From Bacillota bacterium (lineage in GTDB: Bacteria; Bacillota; Clostridia; Acetivibrionales; DSM-1351), in contig JAEWST010000174.1 of assembly GCA_023398105.1 (NCBI GenBank), positions 1 through 35,119 on the forward strand: DNA of 35,119 nt, read 5' to 3'. Positions within the stretch are counted from its first letter, which is position 1. Each line of letters begins with the position of its first letter. Below are positions 14,203 to 22,910 of the stretch, piece by piece. A program made the position numbers and the translations under genes. The notes below the pieces were generated by a model. That model was not told the origin of the DNA. It worked only from the letters and a program-made list of their open reading frames with translations, and did no database searches.

Positions 14203-15192
14203 ATGAAAATATATAAATTAAAGAAGAAGCATACTTTTTCTTTAATTGCAATAATGCTATGCTGTGTGCTATTGTACTGTGGAAACTGTATTTTTGATGT
14301 GACTGGAATTATTAGTTATGAAGTTGAAGCACTAAAAGAAAAAGAAATGAAATATATGTTTGGTGAAATAGGTATATTAAGTGATAAATATTCTTTTGAA
14401 AATACGGCGGGATATATTGCTGATAAAGCTATCAGATATCAGCAGGATGCTATTAAAATATCTGAAGAAGATGCTTCTCTTAACAATGCAGGATACCAGA
14501 ACTATTTGCCACAAAAGAGTAAAAATACAGGCTCAATTAAATCAATGAGTGATTATATAGAACAGTATAATAAGTACCAAAATATCTCAAATGACCTAAA
14601 GAAACAAATTGAAGAGGATTCTTACAGACATAAAAATTTTGATTTGTACTATATTTTTAACTTTGAATATACAATGAATGCAATGAAAAAGCTGGATAAT
14701 GTAATTGAAAAAACTGCTAAAGCACAGAAAATGCCAAAAGCTTTACTGGCTTCAGTGTTATTCAGAGAAATGATGTTTTTAGGTCAAGAGGATATTCTTG
14801 ACGGAGTTAGTTTTATTGGTGGGAAGTCAATGGGCATTTGCCAGATTGGTATTAAAAATGTTCGCTACAATGAAAATACTGTTCATGGAAAAGATTCAAT
14901 AATAGCCAATAAATCTGATGATGAAATTATGGAAATGCTACTGGATCCGAACCAGGCTGTTTATTTTTGTGCAGTTCAGCTAAGGGCAAGGGCAATAACC
15001 TTGACTGGAAACAAAGAAATTAATTTGCATAACTTAGATGTTAAGCAGATCCATAAAATATTAGAAGAGTACAATCAATCAGGAATTCCTAAAACAATAG
15101 GTCCTGTTAAAACAAAAGAAAGGTATGCACAAGAAACCTACCAGTATTATAAAATTATTTCAAAACTATATAAATGTGAAGCTGAAAAATAG
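14203..15192 (+). CDS. Membrane-anchored lysozyme-like (SLT-type) protein
   Basis: A 329-residue protein with a basic N-terminus and one hydrophobic segment (11-30), so it is exported and probably anchored. Residues about 40-170 are helical and charged. Residues about 175-325 resemble lytic transglycosylases: E189 in SVLFREMMF at the place of the catalytic glutamate, GKSMGICQI (208-215) like the usual S-x-G-L/I-M-Q motif, and EEYNQSG with a later YAQETYQYY as in SLT folds. It would act on peptidoglycan outside the membrane. Start: ATG 14203 after a GGGGG-containing site; the ATG at 14185 has no good ribosome site. The large leader with a family A repeat is unusual. The enzyme call is by motif; catalytic activity is not proven. 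Confidence 0.65.
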   Translation: MKIYKLKKKHTFSLIAIMLCCVLLYCGNCIFDVTGIISYEVEALKEKEMKYMFGEIGILSDKYSFENTAGYIADKAIRYQQDAIKISEEDASLNNAGYQNYLPQKSKNTGSIKSMSDYIEQYNKYQNISNDLKKQIEEDSYRHKNFDLYYIFNFEYTMNAMKKLDNVIEKTAKAQKMPKALLASVLFREMMFLGQEDILDGVSFIGGKSMGICQIGIKNVRYNENTVHGKDSIIANKSDDEIMEMLLDPNQAVYFCAVQLRARAITLTGNKEINLHNLDVKQIHKILEEYNQSGIPKTIGPVKTKERYAQETYQYYKIISKLYKCEAEK

Positions 15193-15234
15193 TGGTTTAA
15201 AAATAGAACTTATTTATTTATATAATTCAATGTC

Positions 15235-15273
15235 AAAATAAAGTGTAATTTAAAAATTACACTTTATTTTTAT
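15235..15273 (+). terminator. Intrinsic terminator after the lysozyme-like gene
   Basis: A perfect 17-bp inverted repeat (15235-15251 with 15254-15270) around AAGTGTAATT and AATTACACTT, ending in TTTTTAT. It lies 43 nt after the stop codon. The symmetry means it could stop transcription from either side. Confidence 0.85.
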
Positions 15274-15325
15274 AAAAATTTGTATTAAAATAGTGACTGA
15301 AGTTAGTAATCTAATTATTTTGAAG

Positions 15326-15349
15326 TCTTAAAAAAGATATGTTTTAAGA
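15326..15349 (+). promoter_or_regulatory. Inverted repeat upstream of lactate permease, possible operator
   Basis: TCTTAAAA (15326-15333) and TTTTAAGA (15342-15349) are perfect inverted repeats 8 nt apart, 45 nt before the permease start. A binding site for a lactate-responsive regulator would be plausible, but no regulator gene is nearby and no convincing -35/-10 pair is seen around it. Confidence 0.35.
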
Positions 15350-15393
15350 TTGTAAAATGGACAATAAAATATTATTTGTGGAGGACGGTTAGT

Positions 15394-16989
15394 ATGGCAG
15401 GTCAGTTATTATTGACACTATTACCCATTGTGGTAATAGTCTGTATGCTTGTAATTTTCAAGAAATCAGCAGATGTTAGCGGCATTGTTGGGTGGCTATG
15501 TGTATCTGCAGTTGCAATTTTATTTTTCAACACTTCTTTTGAGGTAGTTATTAAATCGACAGCATCAGGTATTCTCAGATCATTTCCCGTTTCATTAATT
15601 GTTTTAACTTCATTATTTATGATGGCATATATGGAGAAGTCTGGAGCATTAAAGAGAATTATTATTTTTATTAAAACAATTTCTAGTGACAACAAAGCTG
15701 TTCAGATAATGTTGATAAACATAGGTTTTGGAACATTGATGGTATCGGTAGGAGCTACACCTGTTTCATTATTACCTCCCATCCTTTTAGCTATGGGGTA
15801 TTCAACAACTGTGGCAATAGGATTGCCGGCTATAGGATATGATTCACTTTGTACCTACTCTTTATTAGGTGCTCCATTGGTTGCTTTTCTGGATTTTGCA
15901 AATAGATTTTTAGGACCAGGTAACGAAATTACACCTTCTCAAGCAGGTGGTATTTTTTACTACTTTTTACCATTAGTTTCAACATTGATAGGTTTTTGCA
16001 TGTTATATATGGTTGGTAAGTGGAAAGGTATTAAAGAAGGCTTTTTACCATGTATAGTTACTGGCGGTACTATTGCGGTTGTTGCATATTTTACAAATAA
16101 GGTTGACAATTTAGTGACATTAACAGGTGTTTTCTGTGGTATAGCGGTAATAATTGCTATGGCAATGTACCTAAGAATAACTGGCAAAAAGCTTTTTGAC
16201 AGAAGTAAGCTGACAGAAGAGGAAAAGACTTATGAGAAGAAGTACTCTCTTTGGAAGGCATTAAGTCCATGGATTATATTAGTAGGTTTAATACTTGCAT
16301 TGAACCTTCCTAAGCCAGTTTATGATTTTCTATATAATCTCAAGTTACCTATCAGCGGAATTGCAGTTGATGGAAAACCAATTGCAACTAGAGCTTTGTG
16401 GAATGCATATACTTGGATAGCTGTAGCTGTACTTTTATCAATGCTTGTTATGAAACCAAAGTTAACAGAAATTAAAGCATCTGTTAAAGTTTGGTGGAAG
16501 AGAGCTCCGAGACCTGTTTTCTCTGCTGCTATATTCTTTGCAATTGGAGAAATAATGAATTACTCAGGCTGGAGTATAGAAGCAATGAAATATGAAACAG
16601 CCAGTATGATAAAGGTTTTAGCAGAATCCTCTGCTAGTGCGTTCAATAATGCGTATGGATTTATTACAGGATTTATTGGAATGTTTGGTGGATTTATTTC
16701 TGGTAGTGAAGCATCTACTATTGCTATGTTTGCTAACTATACAATGGAAACTGCAAACAAATTAAATTTAGGAACAAATGGATTGATTATTGTTACAGCG
16801 GCTTTAGCTTTTGGTGGTGGTTTGGCAAGTGTAATATCCCCAGCAAAGCTTCAAAATGCGGCTGCTTCAATTGATAAACTAGGTGAAGAAAACAAAGTAA
16901 TCAAGATGGCATTTATATTTGCTCTTATTTTAATAACCATAACTTCATTGTATGCATTGATGTTATTAAAAATTGGCGTAAGTATTTAA
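15394..16989 (+). CDS. lctP: L-lactate permease family transporter
   Basis: A 531-residue membrane protein of the LctP/LldP family, which carries lactate (or glycolate) across the cytoplasmic membrane with protons. About 12-14 hydrophobic segments span the whole length. Family-typical stretches are VSVGATPVSLLPPILLAMGY near residue 115, GAPLVAFLDFAN, GFIGMFGGFISGSEASTIAM near 430 and GGGLASVISPAKLQNAAA near 475. Start: ATG 15394 with GGAGGA about 9 nt upstream; an upstream TTG at 15376 precedes the ribosome site. No lactate dehydrogenase gene is adjacent. It stands alone between two terminators, so transport direction (uptake or export) cannot be told. Confidence 0.92.
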   Translation: MAGQLLLTLLPIVVIVCMLVIFKKSADVSGIVGWLCVSAVAILFFNTSFEVVIKSTASGILRSFPVSLIVLTSLFMMAYMEKSGALKRIIIFIKTISSDNKAVQIMLINIGFGTLMVSVGATPVSLLPPILLAMGYSTTVAIGLPAIGYDSLCTYSLLGAPLVAFLDFANRFLGPGNEITPSQAGGIFYYFLPLVSTLIGFCMLYMVGKWKGIKEGFLPCIVTGGTIAVVAYFTNKVDNLVTLTGVFCGIAVIIAMAMYLRITGKKLFDRSKLTEEEKTYEKKYSLWKALSPWIILVGLILALNLPKPVYDFLYNLKLPISGIAVDGKPIATRALWNAYTWIAVAVLLSMLVMKPKLTEIKASVKVWWKRAPRPVFSAAIFFAIGEIMNYSGWSIEAMKYETASMIKVLAESSASAFNNAYGFITGFIGMFGGFISGSEASTIAMFANYTMETANKLNLGTNGLIIVTAALAFGGGLASVISPAKLQNAAASIDKLGEENKVIKMAFIFALILITITSLYALMLLKIGVSI

Positions 16990-17007
16990 TTTTATGCATA
17001 AACAACT

Positions 17008-17058
17008 CAAATTTCCCACATAAAAAGTCTAGCAGTGGTCAAACTTATTAATGGTTTG
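17008..17058 (+). repeat. Family B intergenic repeat
   Basis: Contains CAAATTTCCCACATA and ATTAATGGTTTG around a central AGTCTAGCAGTGG. In this copy CCAC pairs with GTGG where other copies have CGCAC with GTGCG; the G-C pair is flipped on both sides, so pairing is kept. It lies just after lctP. Confidence 0.6.
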
Positions 17059-17098
17059 TTGAGTAAATAAAATTGTATTTTTAGCTTTTTAGAGTATA

Positions 17099-17136
17099 AA
17101 ATGACACAGGTTAACAAACTTGTGTCATTTGCTTTT
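17099..17136 (+). terminator. Intrinsic terminator after lactate permease
   Basis: AAATGACACA (17099-17108) pairs with TGTGTCATTT (17121-17130), extended inward by two more pairs, then GCTTTTATT. It lies 110 nt after the lctP stop. The rest of the 321-nt gap before proC has a family B copy and no gene. Confidence 0.8.
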
Positions 17137-17310
17137 ATTCTAAGCGCATTAAGATCCTTACACATTTACCAGCAATTTTTGTATTGTCAATGTCTTAAAA
17201 GTAAACAATGGAATTCTCTCTAGAGCTTATTTTTATGCAAGCTATAGCAATTGCCCCATAATTAGTATTATAATAGTATTATTACAAAAGACATGTAAGG
17301 AGACACTTTA

Positions 17311-18123
17311 ATGAACAAAATTGGTTTTATAGGAACTGGCGCTATGGGTTCGGCTATGATTAAAGGAATTATTAAAGCAAAAATTCTTGAGCCTTCAGAT
17401 ATTTATGTATTTGATTCAGATAAACAAAAACTACAGATTTTTTGTAAAGAAACTGGTGTAATTGCTGAGGCTGATTCAGTTGAGCTAACAAAAAAAAGTG
17501 ATTTTGTGGTGTTGGCAGTTAAACCTAATGTGGTAAAGACTGTTTTATCTGATATAGCGGAAGTATTTTCCGAAGATAAGGTTCTTATCAGTATTGCCGC
17601 AGGAATTCCACTAAAGACATATAAGGCAGCACTAGGTGATAATAAAAAAGTTATTAGAGCGTTGCCAAATACTCCTGCTATTATAGGTGAGGGAATGACG
17701 CTTATAAGTTTTGATGAAGCTGTCAACAATGATAATATTAATGATGCTATTAATATACTAGGAGCACTTGGTAAGGTTGAATGTATGGAGGAGAGGCTTA
17801 TGAGCGAAGTGGTTGCTCTTACTTCAAGTAGTCCTGCATATATTTTTATGTTGATTGAAGCAATGGCTGATGCAGCAGTACTTTCTGGTATACCAAGGCA
17901 AACAGCATATAGACTTGCCTCACAAGCAGTTGCAGGCAGTGCAAAAATGGTGGCAGAAACAGGAAAACATCCTGGAGAATTAAAAGATCAGGTATGTTCA
18001 CCAGCAGGAACGACTATTGAGGCAGTTGCCGCATTGGAAAAGAATGGTTTTAGAAATTCTATTATACAAGCTATGAATGAATGTACAAAGAAAGCTCAAG
18101 AGCTTGGAAAGATTTACGGTTAA
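17311..18123 (+). CDS. proC: Pyrroline-5-carboxylate reductase
   Basis: Last enzyme of proline synthesis; reduces pyrroline-5-carboxylate to proline with NAD(P)H in the cytoplasm. The protein has 270 residues, the family's usual size. The N-terminal nucleotide-binding site is GFIGTGAMGSAM (5-16), followed by VKPN near 75 and RALPNTPA near 120. The C-terminal dimer domain carries SSPAYIFMLIEAMADAA and the signature HPGELKDQVCSPAGTTIEAV. AAGGAG precedes the ATG by 7 nt. It is first in a run of same-strand genes (proC, rnhA, nudF), although the roughly 100-nt gaps leave room for separate transcripts. Confidence 0.96.
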   Translation: MNKIGFIGTGAMGSAMIKGIIKAKILEPSDIYVFDSDKQKLQIFCKETGVIAEADSVELTKKSDFVVLAVKPNVVKTVLSDIAEVFSEDKVLISIAAGIPLKTYKAALGDNKKVIRALPNTPAIIGEGMTLISFDEAVNNDNINDAINILGALGKVECMEERLMSEVVALTSSSPAYIFMLIEAMADAAVLSGIPRQTAYRLASQAVAGSAKMVAETGKHPGELKDQVCSPAGTTIEAVAALEKNGFRNSIIQAMNECTKKAQELGKIYG

Positions 18124-18225
18124 TTTATTGGGGTAAAAATGAGGGTTGTGTAAGATGATAAATGTAGCTGTTGCAAAACAACAATAAGACTGACAAAGCA
18201 GTTGTTATACATAACATGGAGGCGT

Positions 18226-18669
18226 ATGAAGCAGATAGAAATATATACAGATGGAGCTTGTTCTGGAAACCCAGGTCCTGGCGGATGGGGAGCTGTACTA
18301 ATGTATGGAGAACATAAAATTGAAATGTCTGGTTTTGACAAAGAAACTACAAATAATAAAATGGAACTGACAGCAGCTCTTGAGGCCTTAAAAAAACTCA
18401 AAGAACCTTGTAGCGTTAATTTATATAGTGACAGTGCGTACTTAATAAATGCTTTTCAACAGGGCTGGCTTGATAAATGGATTAAAAATGGGTGGAAGAG
18501 AAATAAAAATGAAGAGGTTAAGAATGTAGACCTTTGGAAAGAGCTGGTCAAGCTTTCTAATTATCATAGAATTAATTGGATAAAAGTAAAAGGACATGCA
18601 GACAATGAATATAACAATCTATGTGACAAGCTTGCCACAACTGAGATTAAGTTAAATGGCAGAAGTTAA
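18226..18669 (+). CDS. rnhA: Ribonuclease HI
   Basis: A 147-residue enzyme that cuts RNA in RNA-DNA hybrids. The four catalytic acids are present: D9 in YTDGACSGNPGPGG, E47 in NKMELTA, D69 in LYSDSAY and D134 in LCDKLA. H124 in VKGHADN is also conserved. The basic handle region (about 84-96, with WIKNGWKRNK) resembles the Escherichia coli type. Start: GGAGG directly before ATG 18226; an upstream in-frame start at 18202 has no ribosome site. The 102-nt gap after proC holds GCTGTTGCAAAACAA, like one end of the MITE at 27984, but nothing more. Confidence 0.96.
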   Translation: MKQIEIYTDGACSGNPGPGGWGAVLMYGEHKIEMSGFDKETTNNKMELTAALEALKKLKEPCSVNLYSDSAYLINAFQQGWLDKWIKNGWKRNKNEEVKNVDLWKELVKLSNYHRINWIKVKGHADNEYNNLCDKLATTEIKLNGRS

Positions 18670-18680
18670 AATTATTAAAG

Positions 18681-18728
18681 CAACTTTCGAAGGAAAAGTC
18701 AGCCACGCTCAAGTTTATCAATGGTTTG
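18681..18728 (+). repeat. Family B intergenic repeat, divergent copy
   Basis: Begins CAACTTTCGAAGG and ends CAAGTTTATCAATGGTTTG. The central part differs from other copies but matches the degenerate copy near 24220 (CACGCTCAAGTTTATCAA against CATGCTCAAATTTATCAA). It lies between rnhA and nudF. Confidence 0.55.
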
Positions 18729-18770
18729 TTATCAAGTAATTTAGAAGAACAAAAAATGGAGGAGAATTTG

Positions 18771-19313
18771 ATGGATTACAGCGAAAAGACGTTAAAAACT
18801 GAAGATATATATAAAGGTAACATAATTAAGGTACAAAACCTAACTGTTAGTCTTCCAAATGGAAAAGAAGCGACGAGAGATATTGTTTTGCATCCAGGTG
18901 CTTCGGTTGTTATTCCTATTAATGAAAAAGGCGAGTTATACATGGTAAAGCAGTTTAGAAAGCCACTTGATATTACTACTTTAGAGTTGCCTGCTGGAAA
19001 GCTGGACTCTGCAAAAGAAGACCCAAAGGTTTGTGCTCAAAGAGAATTAATGGAAGAGACAGGACTAAGAGCAGGAAAAATTGAGCATTTAATTAGTATT
19101 CATACAACTCCTGGTTTTTGCAATGAAGTTATTCATATGTATACAGCAACTGATTTGACTCAAGGCGAAGCCTGTGCAGATGAAGATGAATTTTTAGATG
19201 TTGAAAAGGTACATGTCAGCGAGCTGGTTGATATGATAATGAACCACAAAATAACAGATGCAAAAACAATAATAGGGATTTTAATGGCAGAAAGATTAAT
19301 AGAGGGCAAATAA
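18771..19313 (+). CDS. nudF: ADP-ribose pyrophosphatase (Nudix hydrolase)
   Basis: A 180-residue Nudix enzyme that splits ADP-ribose to AMP and ribose 5-phosphate. The Nudix helix is seen as GKLDSAKE followed by DPKVCAQ and RELMEETGL; the loop after the glycine is one residue longer than the standard 23-residue box, while the metal-binding E/EE residues remain. LELPAGKLD ahead of it and TTPGFCNEVIHMYTA after it are typical of the ADP-ribose group. Start: ATG 18771 has GGAGGAG 6 nt upstream. In B. subtilis nudF also lies near spoIIM, xerD (ripX) and dacF, so the order is partly kept here. Confidence 0.9.
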   Translation: MDYSEKTLKTEDIYKGNIIKVQNLTVSLPNGKEATRDIVLHPGASVVIPINEKGELYMVKQFRKPLDITTLELPAGKLDSAKEDPKVCAQRELMEETGLRAGKIEHLISIHTTPGFCNEVIHMYTATDLTQGEACADEDEFLDVEKVHVSELVDMIMNHKITDAKTIIGILMAERLIEGK

Positions 19314-19629
19314 TCCTTTGTTATTTCACAAATACTAAATTTTATTGATTGTGAAAGCTGAGTATGAAAGGTCATTTATGTACGATATTATGTAATATAG
19401 CCAATGTATTTCGCATATATTTTATTAGCATACTAATATATAATTCAATACTAATTCGCTAAAAATTACTAGTTATTTTTTGGCATCACTTGTAGCAGTG
19501 CCTTAAGCCATAGTATTGAACAATGTTAACAGTTATTAGTAAAATCGCATATTGCAATTATACTAATAGTTAATAGACATTTGTACTTAAACAAGTACTA
19601 GTATGTAATAAATATTGGAGGATTACAGG
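19314..19629. other. Non-coding gap between nudF and spoIIM
   Basis: No gene seen. TTTCACAA (19324-19331) and TTGTGAAA (19349-19356) form an 8-bp inverted repeat just after nudF but without a T-run. GTACTT (19583-19588) and AAGTAC (19593-19598) form a small palindrome about 30 nt before the spoIIM start. No sporulation-type promoter could be assigned with correct spacing. Confidence 0.5.
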
Positions 19630-20271
19630 GTGGTTCAAAAAATATACAAGTTTATTAGTGTTAGCATAAAAGATAATTTATATACATTTTTAGGTCTATT
19701 TTTATTTTACATAATTGGTATCATATTGGGTTCTTTTGCTGTCAATGATTTGGATTTACAGCAAAAAGATGACATGACAAAATACCTAAATGGCTTTTTA
19801 AAGCTTCTCAATAGTAATGAAGTTAACAGCATGTCACTATTCAAAATGTCTTTCATAGATAGTTTTAAAATTATATTAGTGTTTTGGATTCTAGGTTTTA
19901 CCGTTATTGGTATTCCTGTGTATTTCATAATAATAGGTATGAGGGGGTTCACCACTGGTTTCAGTTCAGGAGTTATTATGGGAGTATTAGGTGTTAAAGG
20001 AATTTTGATTTCCACTATTTGCTTTTTGCCTAAAGAAATTATAGTTATTCCCTGTATAATTGCACTTGCTGTAAATGGTATAAAATTCTCAAGAGCTATT
20101 TTTAGATCCTGGATAAAAAAGACAAACAAAGACGAAAATGTAATTGCACAAAAGATAGGTCCTTATAGTTTATTAACGATATTTTTCTCTGTATTGCTAT
20201 TTTTAGCAACATTATTTGATGCATATATTTCTTCTGGTACATTAAATATACTTAGTGGGATAGCTAATTAG
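19630..20271 (+). CDS. spoIIM: Stage II sporulation protein M
   Basis: A 213-residue membrane protein, part of the SpoIID-SpoIIM-SpoIIP peptidoglycan machine that drives engulfment of the forespore. Hydrophobic segments lie near residues 18-38, 80-112, 118-155 and 180-205. FIDSFKIILVFWILGFTVIG and IIIGMRGFTTGFSSG are family-like stretches. Start: GTG 19630, 7 nt after GGAGGA; the upstream TTG at 19615 overlaps that site. The gene implies an endospore former. Its place between nudF and xerD is shared with B. subtilis, where fur and another gene intervene. Confidence 0.93.
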   Translation: MVQKIYKFISVSIKDNLYTFLGLFLFYIIGIILGSFAVNDLDLQQKDDMTKYLNGFLKLLNSNEVNSMSLFKMSFIDSFKIILVFWILGFTVIGIPVYFIIIGMRGFTTGFSSGVIMGVLGVKGILISTICFLPKEIIVIPCIIALAVNGIKFSRAIFRSWIKKTNKDENVIAQKIGPYSLLTIFFSVLLFLATLFDAYISSGTLNILSGIAN

Positions 20272-20428
20272 CTTTAAATTGATAAATATTGATATAAATA
20301 CAAAATAATCCTTTAAAAATAGAAATATTTGTATTAGAATAATAAATGTAGCACAAATATTATGAAAACTAGTATAGGTTATAACTTAAGAAGATAATAT
20401 AAATAGAAAATAAAGGAGTCGTTGTTTA

Positions 20429-21313
20429 ATGGAAGTTCACATAGAACCATTTATTAATTTCCTAGAAAGAGATAAAAGACTATCCCTCAATACTCTTCAA
20501 TCATATAAAAGGGATATTGAACAATATGTTTTATATCTTAATGATATTAATATTACAAGTATTGCTATTACAAATAAGACTACTGTAATTGCATATCTTT
20601 TGCATTTACAAAAGAAGGGTAGAGCAACCTCTACAATTTCGAGAAATCTAGCTTCTATTCGGTCTTTTTATCAATTTCTTCATAAAAATAAGGCTATAGA
20701 CAATGACCCTACAAATGATTTAGAATCGCCTAAAGTAGAAAAAAAACTTCCGCAGATACTATCAACTCAGGAGGTTGAATTGCTCCTTGAACAGCCCAAA
20801 TGCTTAGATTTAAAGGGTATCAGAGATAAGGCTATGTTGGAATTGCTTTATGCTACAGGTATTAGAGTATCAGAACTTATTTCATTGAATATAGAGGATA
20901 TCAATTTAGATAACAGCTTTATTAGGTGTAACAAGGGCAGCCGTGAGCGCACTATTCCAATAGGGACTATATCAATTACTGCATTACGAGAGTATTTAAC
21001 CAAGTCTAGAAAATTGTTATTACAAGATGATAATGATAATGCTCTTTTTGTTAACATAAATGGGAAAAGGCTTACAAGACAAGGATTTTGGAAGATAATA
21101 AAACATTATAAGAATCAGGCTAATATAAATAAAGATATTACACCTCATACTTTGAGACATTCTTTTGCGGCACATTTACTTGAAAATGGAGCAGATTTAA
21201 GATCTATACAAGAGATGTTGGGCCATTCAGACATATCCTCAACTCAAATATATGCTCAAATGGCAAAGAACAAAATTAAAGAGGTTTACAAGAAAACTCA
21301 TCCCAGAGCTTAA
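20429..21313 (+). CDS. xerD: Tyrosine recombinase XerD (XerC/D type)
   Basis: A 294-residue recombinase that resolves chromosome dimers at the dif site. The N-terminal SAM-like domain covers about 1-100. The catalytic domain carries R146 (ATGIRVSEL), K169 (NKGSRERT), H240 and R243 (HTLRHSFA), H266 (LGHSDIS) and the nucleophile Y275. Length and position after spoIIM match B. subtilis ripX/xerD rather than a mobile-element integrase, and there is no attachment-site repeat or cargo. AAAGGAG precedes the ATG by about 10 nt. A terminator follows at 21329-21358. Confidence 0.92.
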   Translation: MEVHIEPFINFLERDKRLSLNTLQSYKRDIEQYVLYLNDINITSIAITNKTTVIAYLLHLQKKGRATSTISRNLASIRSFYQFLHKNKAIDNDPTNDLESPKVEKKLPQILSTQEVELLLEQPKCLDLKGIRDKAMLELLYATGIRVSELISLNIEDINLDNSFIRCNKGSRERTIPIGTISITALREYLTKSRKLLLQDDNDNALFVNINGKRLTRQGFWKIIKHYKNQANINKDITPHTLRHSFAAHLLENGADLRSIQEMLGHSDISSTQIYAQMAKNKIKEVYKKTHPRA

Positions 21314-21328
21314 TTTTATATTTATTTG

Positions 21329-21358
21329 GGGACACTCATTAAGGGTAGTCCCTTTTTA
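21329..21358 (+). terminator. Intrinsic terminator after xerD
   Basis: GGGAC (21329-21333) pairs with GTCCC (21348-21352), and directly inside it ACTC pairs with GGGT around the loop ATTAA, with one bulged A. A five-T run follows at 21353-21357. It ends the spoIIM-xerD stretch 16 nt after the xerD stop. Confidence 0.8.
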
Positions 21359-21367
21359 TTTAGCGGT

Positions 21368-21418
21368 TCAACTTTCGCACATAAAATCTATTGGTGCGGT
21401 AGCATTATCAATGGTTTG
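21368..21418 (+). repeat. Family B intergenic repeat
   Basis: One of the best preserved copies: CAACTTTCGCACATAAAA, then TCTATTGGTGCGGTAG, then CATTATCAATGGTTTG. CGCAC and GTGCG form a 5-bp stem. It lies between the xerD terminator and the phosphorylase gene, 43 nt before the latter's start. Confidence 0.7.
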
Positions 21419-21460
21419 GTGCCGAAATAATTGCAAGAAATTAGTAATGGAGGAAGCAAA

Positions 21461-22783
21461 ATGAGAATGTATGATATTATTGAAAAAAAGAGAGATGGCT
21501 TTGAGCTAAGTCTAGAAGAGATTGAATATTTTATAACTGAATACTGTAATAATAAAATTCCTGATTATCAAGCATCAGCATTGCTTATGGCAATTTTTCT
21601 AAGAGGAATGAATGAAAGGGAAACTGCAGACTTGACTAATGTAATGGCTCATTCTGGCGAAACTATTGATTTGTCAGATATTTCGGGAATTAAAGTTGAC
21701 AAGCATAGTACAGGTGGAGTTGGTGATAAAACAACCCTTGTTTTGGCGCCAATAGTTGCGGCTTGCGGTATACCTGTAGCCAAAATGTCAGGCAGAGGCT
21801 TGGGGCACACAGGGGGAACTATTGATAAATTAGAAGCAATACCCGAATTTAATACAAGTATTTCCCGTGAAGATTTTATAAAAAATGTTACAGAAATAGG
21901 AATATCAATTGCAGGTCAGACTGGCAATTTGGCACCAGCAGATAAGAAGCTATACGCTCTTAGGGATGTAACTGCCACTGTTAATAATATTTCACTAATT
22001 GCAAGCAGTATTATGAGTAAAAAAATAGCTTCTGGTGCTGACAGAATTATTTTGGATGTAAAAACAGGCAGCGGTGCTTTTATGAAAACCTTAGAGGATT
22101 CAGTTAAATTAGCATATGAAATGGTTAAAATTGGTGAAAATACAGGCAGACGTACAGCTGCAATAGTAACTGATATGGATATCCCTCTTGGTTTTGCAGT
22201 TGGAAATTCATTAGAAATAATTGAGGCTATTGAAACTTTAAAAAACAGAGGTCCTAAAGATTTGATGGAGGTATCCTTTGAATTAGCTGCAAGAATGCTT
22301 GAACTTTGTGAACTGGGAACATTTGATGAATGTATGAATATGGTTTTGGAAGCTGTTGAGAGTGGAAAGGCTATTTCAAAGTTTGCAGAGTTGGTAGATA
22401 GACAAGGCGGAAATAAGTCTATTATCAATGACTATAGTCTTTTTCCGCAGGCTGAATACAAGTATGATTATTTATCTCAAAATACAGGTTATATTGAAGC
22501 AATGAAAACTGATACTATAGGTGTTGCTTCCTTAGTGCTTGGTGCTGGCAGAGAGACAAAAGAAAGCAGTATTGATTATGCAGCAGGTATTTTGTTTAAA
22601 AAGAAAACGGGAGATATGGTAGAAAAAGGCGAAGTAATAGCCACTCTTTACACAAACAAAAAAGAAATGCTTAAATCTGCTTGTACATTGTTAGATACAG
22701 CTATTTGCTGCTGTGAAGAAAAACCTCAATTAAAACCTTTGATTTTAGCGTATATCGACAACAAATCCTCCTCTGGGAATTGA
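21461..22783 (+). CDS. pdp: Pyrimidine-nucleoside phosphorylase
   Basis: A 440-residue enzyme that splits uridine, thymidine or deoxyuridine with phosphate in nucleoside salvage. Family marks: KHSTGGVGDKTTL, which includes the phosphate-binding residues, SGRGLGHTGGTIDKLE, and DVKTGSGAFMK. The length matches the Gram-positive Pdp type (about 433) as well as DeoA. Start: ATG 21461 with GGAGG 7 nt upstream. In B. subtilis the matching place between xerD and dacF is filled by drm (deoB) and pupG; here a different nucleoside phosphorylase occupies it and no deoB is present. Confidence 0.94.
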   Translation: MRMYDIIEKKRDGFELSLEEIEYFITEYCNNKIPDYQASALLMAIFLRGMNERETADLTNVMAHSGETIDLSDISGIKVDKHSTGGVGDKTTLVLAPIVAACGIPVAKMSGRGLGHTGGTIDKLEAIPEFNTSISREDFIKNVTEIGISIAGQTGNLAPADKKLYALRDVTATVNNISLIASSIMSKKIASGADRIILDVKTGSGAFMKTLEDSVKLAYEMVKIGENTGRRTAAIVTDMDIPLGFAVGNSLEIIEAIETLKNRGPKDLMEVSFELAARMLELCELGTFDECMNMVLEAVESGKAISKFAELVDRQGGNKSIINDYSLFPQAEYKYDYLSQNTGYIEAMKTDTIGVASLVLGAGRETKESSIDYAAGILFKKKTGDMVEKGEVIATLYTNKKEMLKSACTLLDTAICCCEEKPQLKPLILAYIDNKSSSGN

Positions 22784-22910
22784 AGGGCTACAAGATGAGC
22801 ATATAAATTAATTTAACATAAACAGAATATACTATTATGGTTTTGCATAAAAATTAACTAGGACTAAATCTTATATTATGCACTACATAGTTAATATTGG
22901 AGGGACCATA

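Noticed and set aside
18163..18222. Second MITE copy between proC and rnhA
   Set aside because: Only GCTGTTGCAAAACAA matches one end; no matching opposite end is found in the 102-nt gap, so at most it is a remnant.
20429..21313. xerD as an integrase of a mobile element
   Set aside because: Length, motifs and neighbours (spoIIM before it) match the chromosomal XerD; there is no tRNA target, attachment-site repeat or cargo.
22845..22869. Sporulation sigma-F/G promoter before dacF
   Set aside because: GCATA and GGACTAAAT are only 11 nt apart, too close for these factors.
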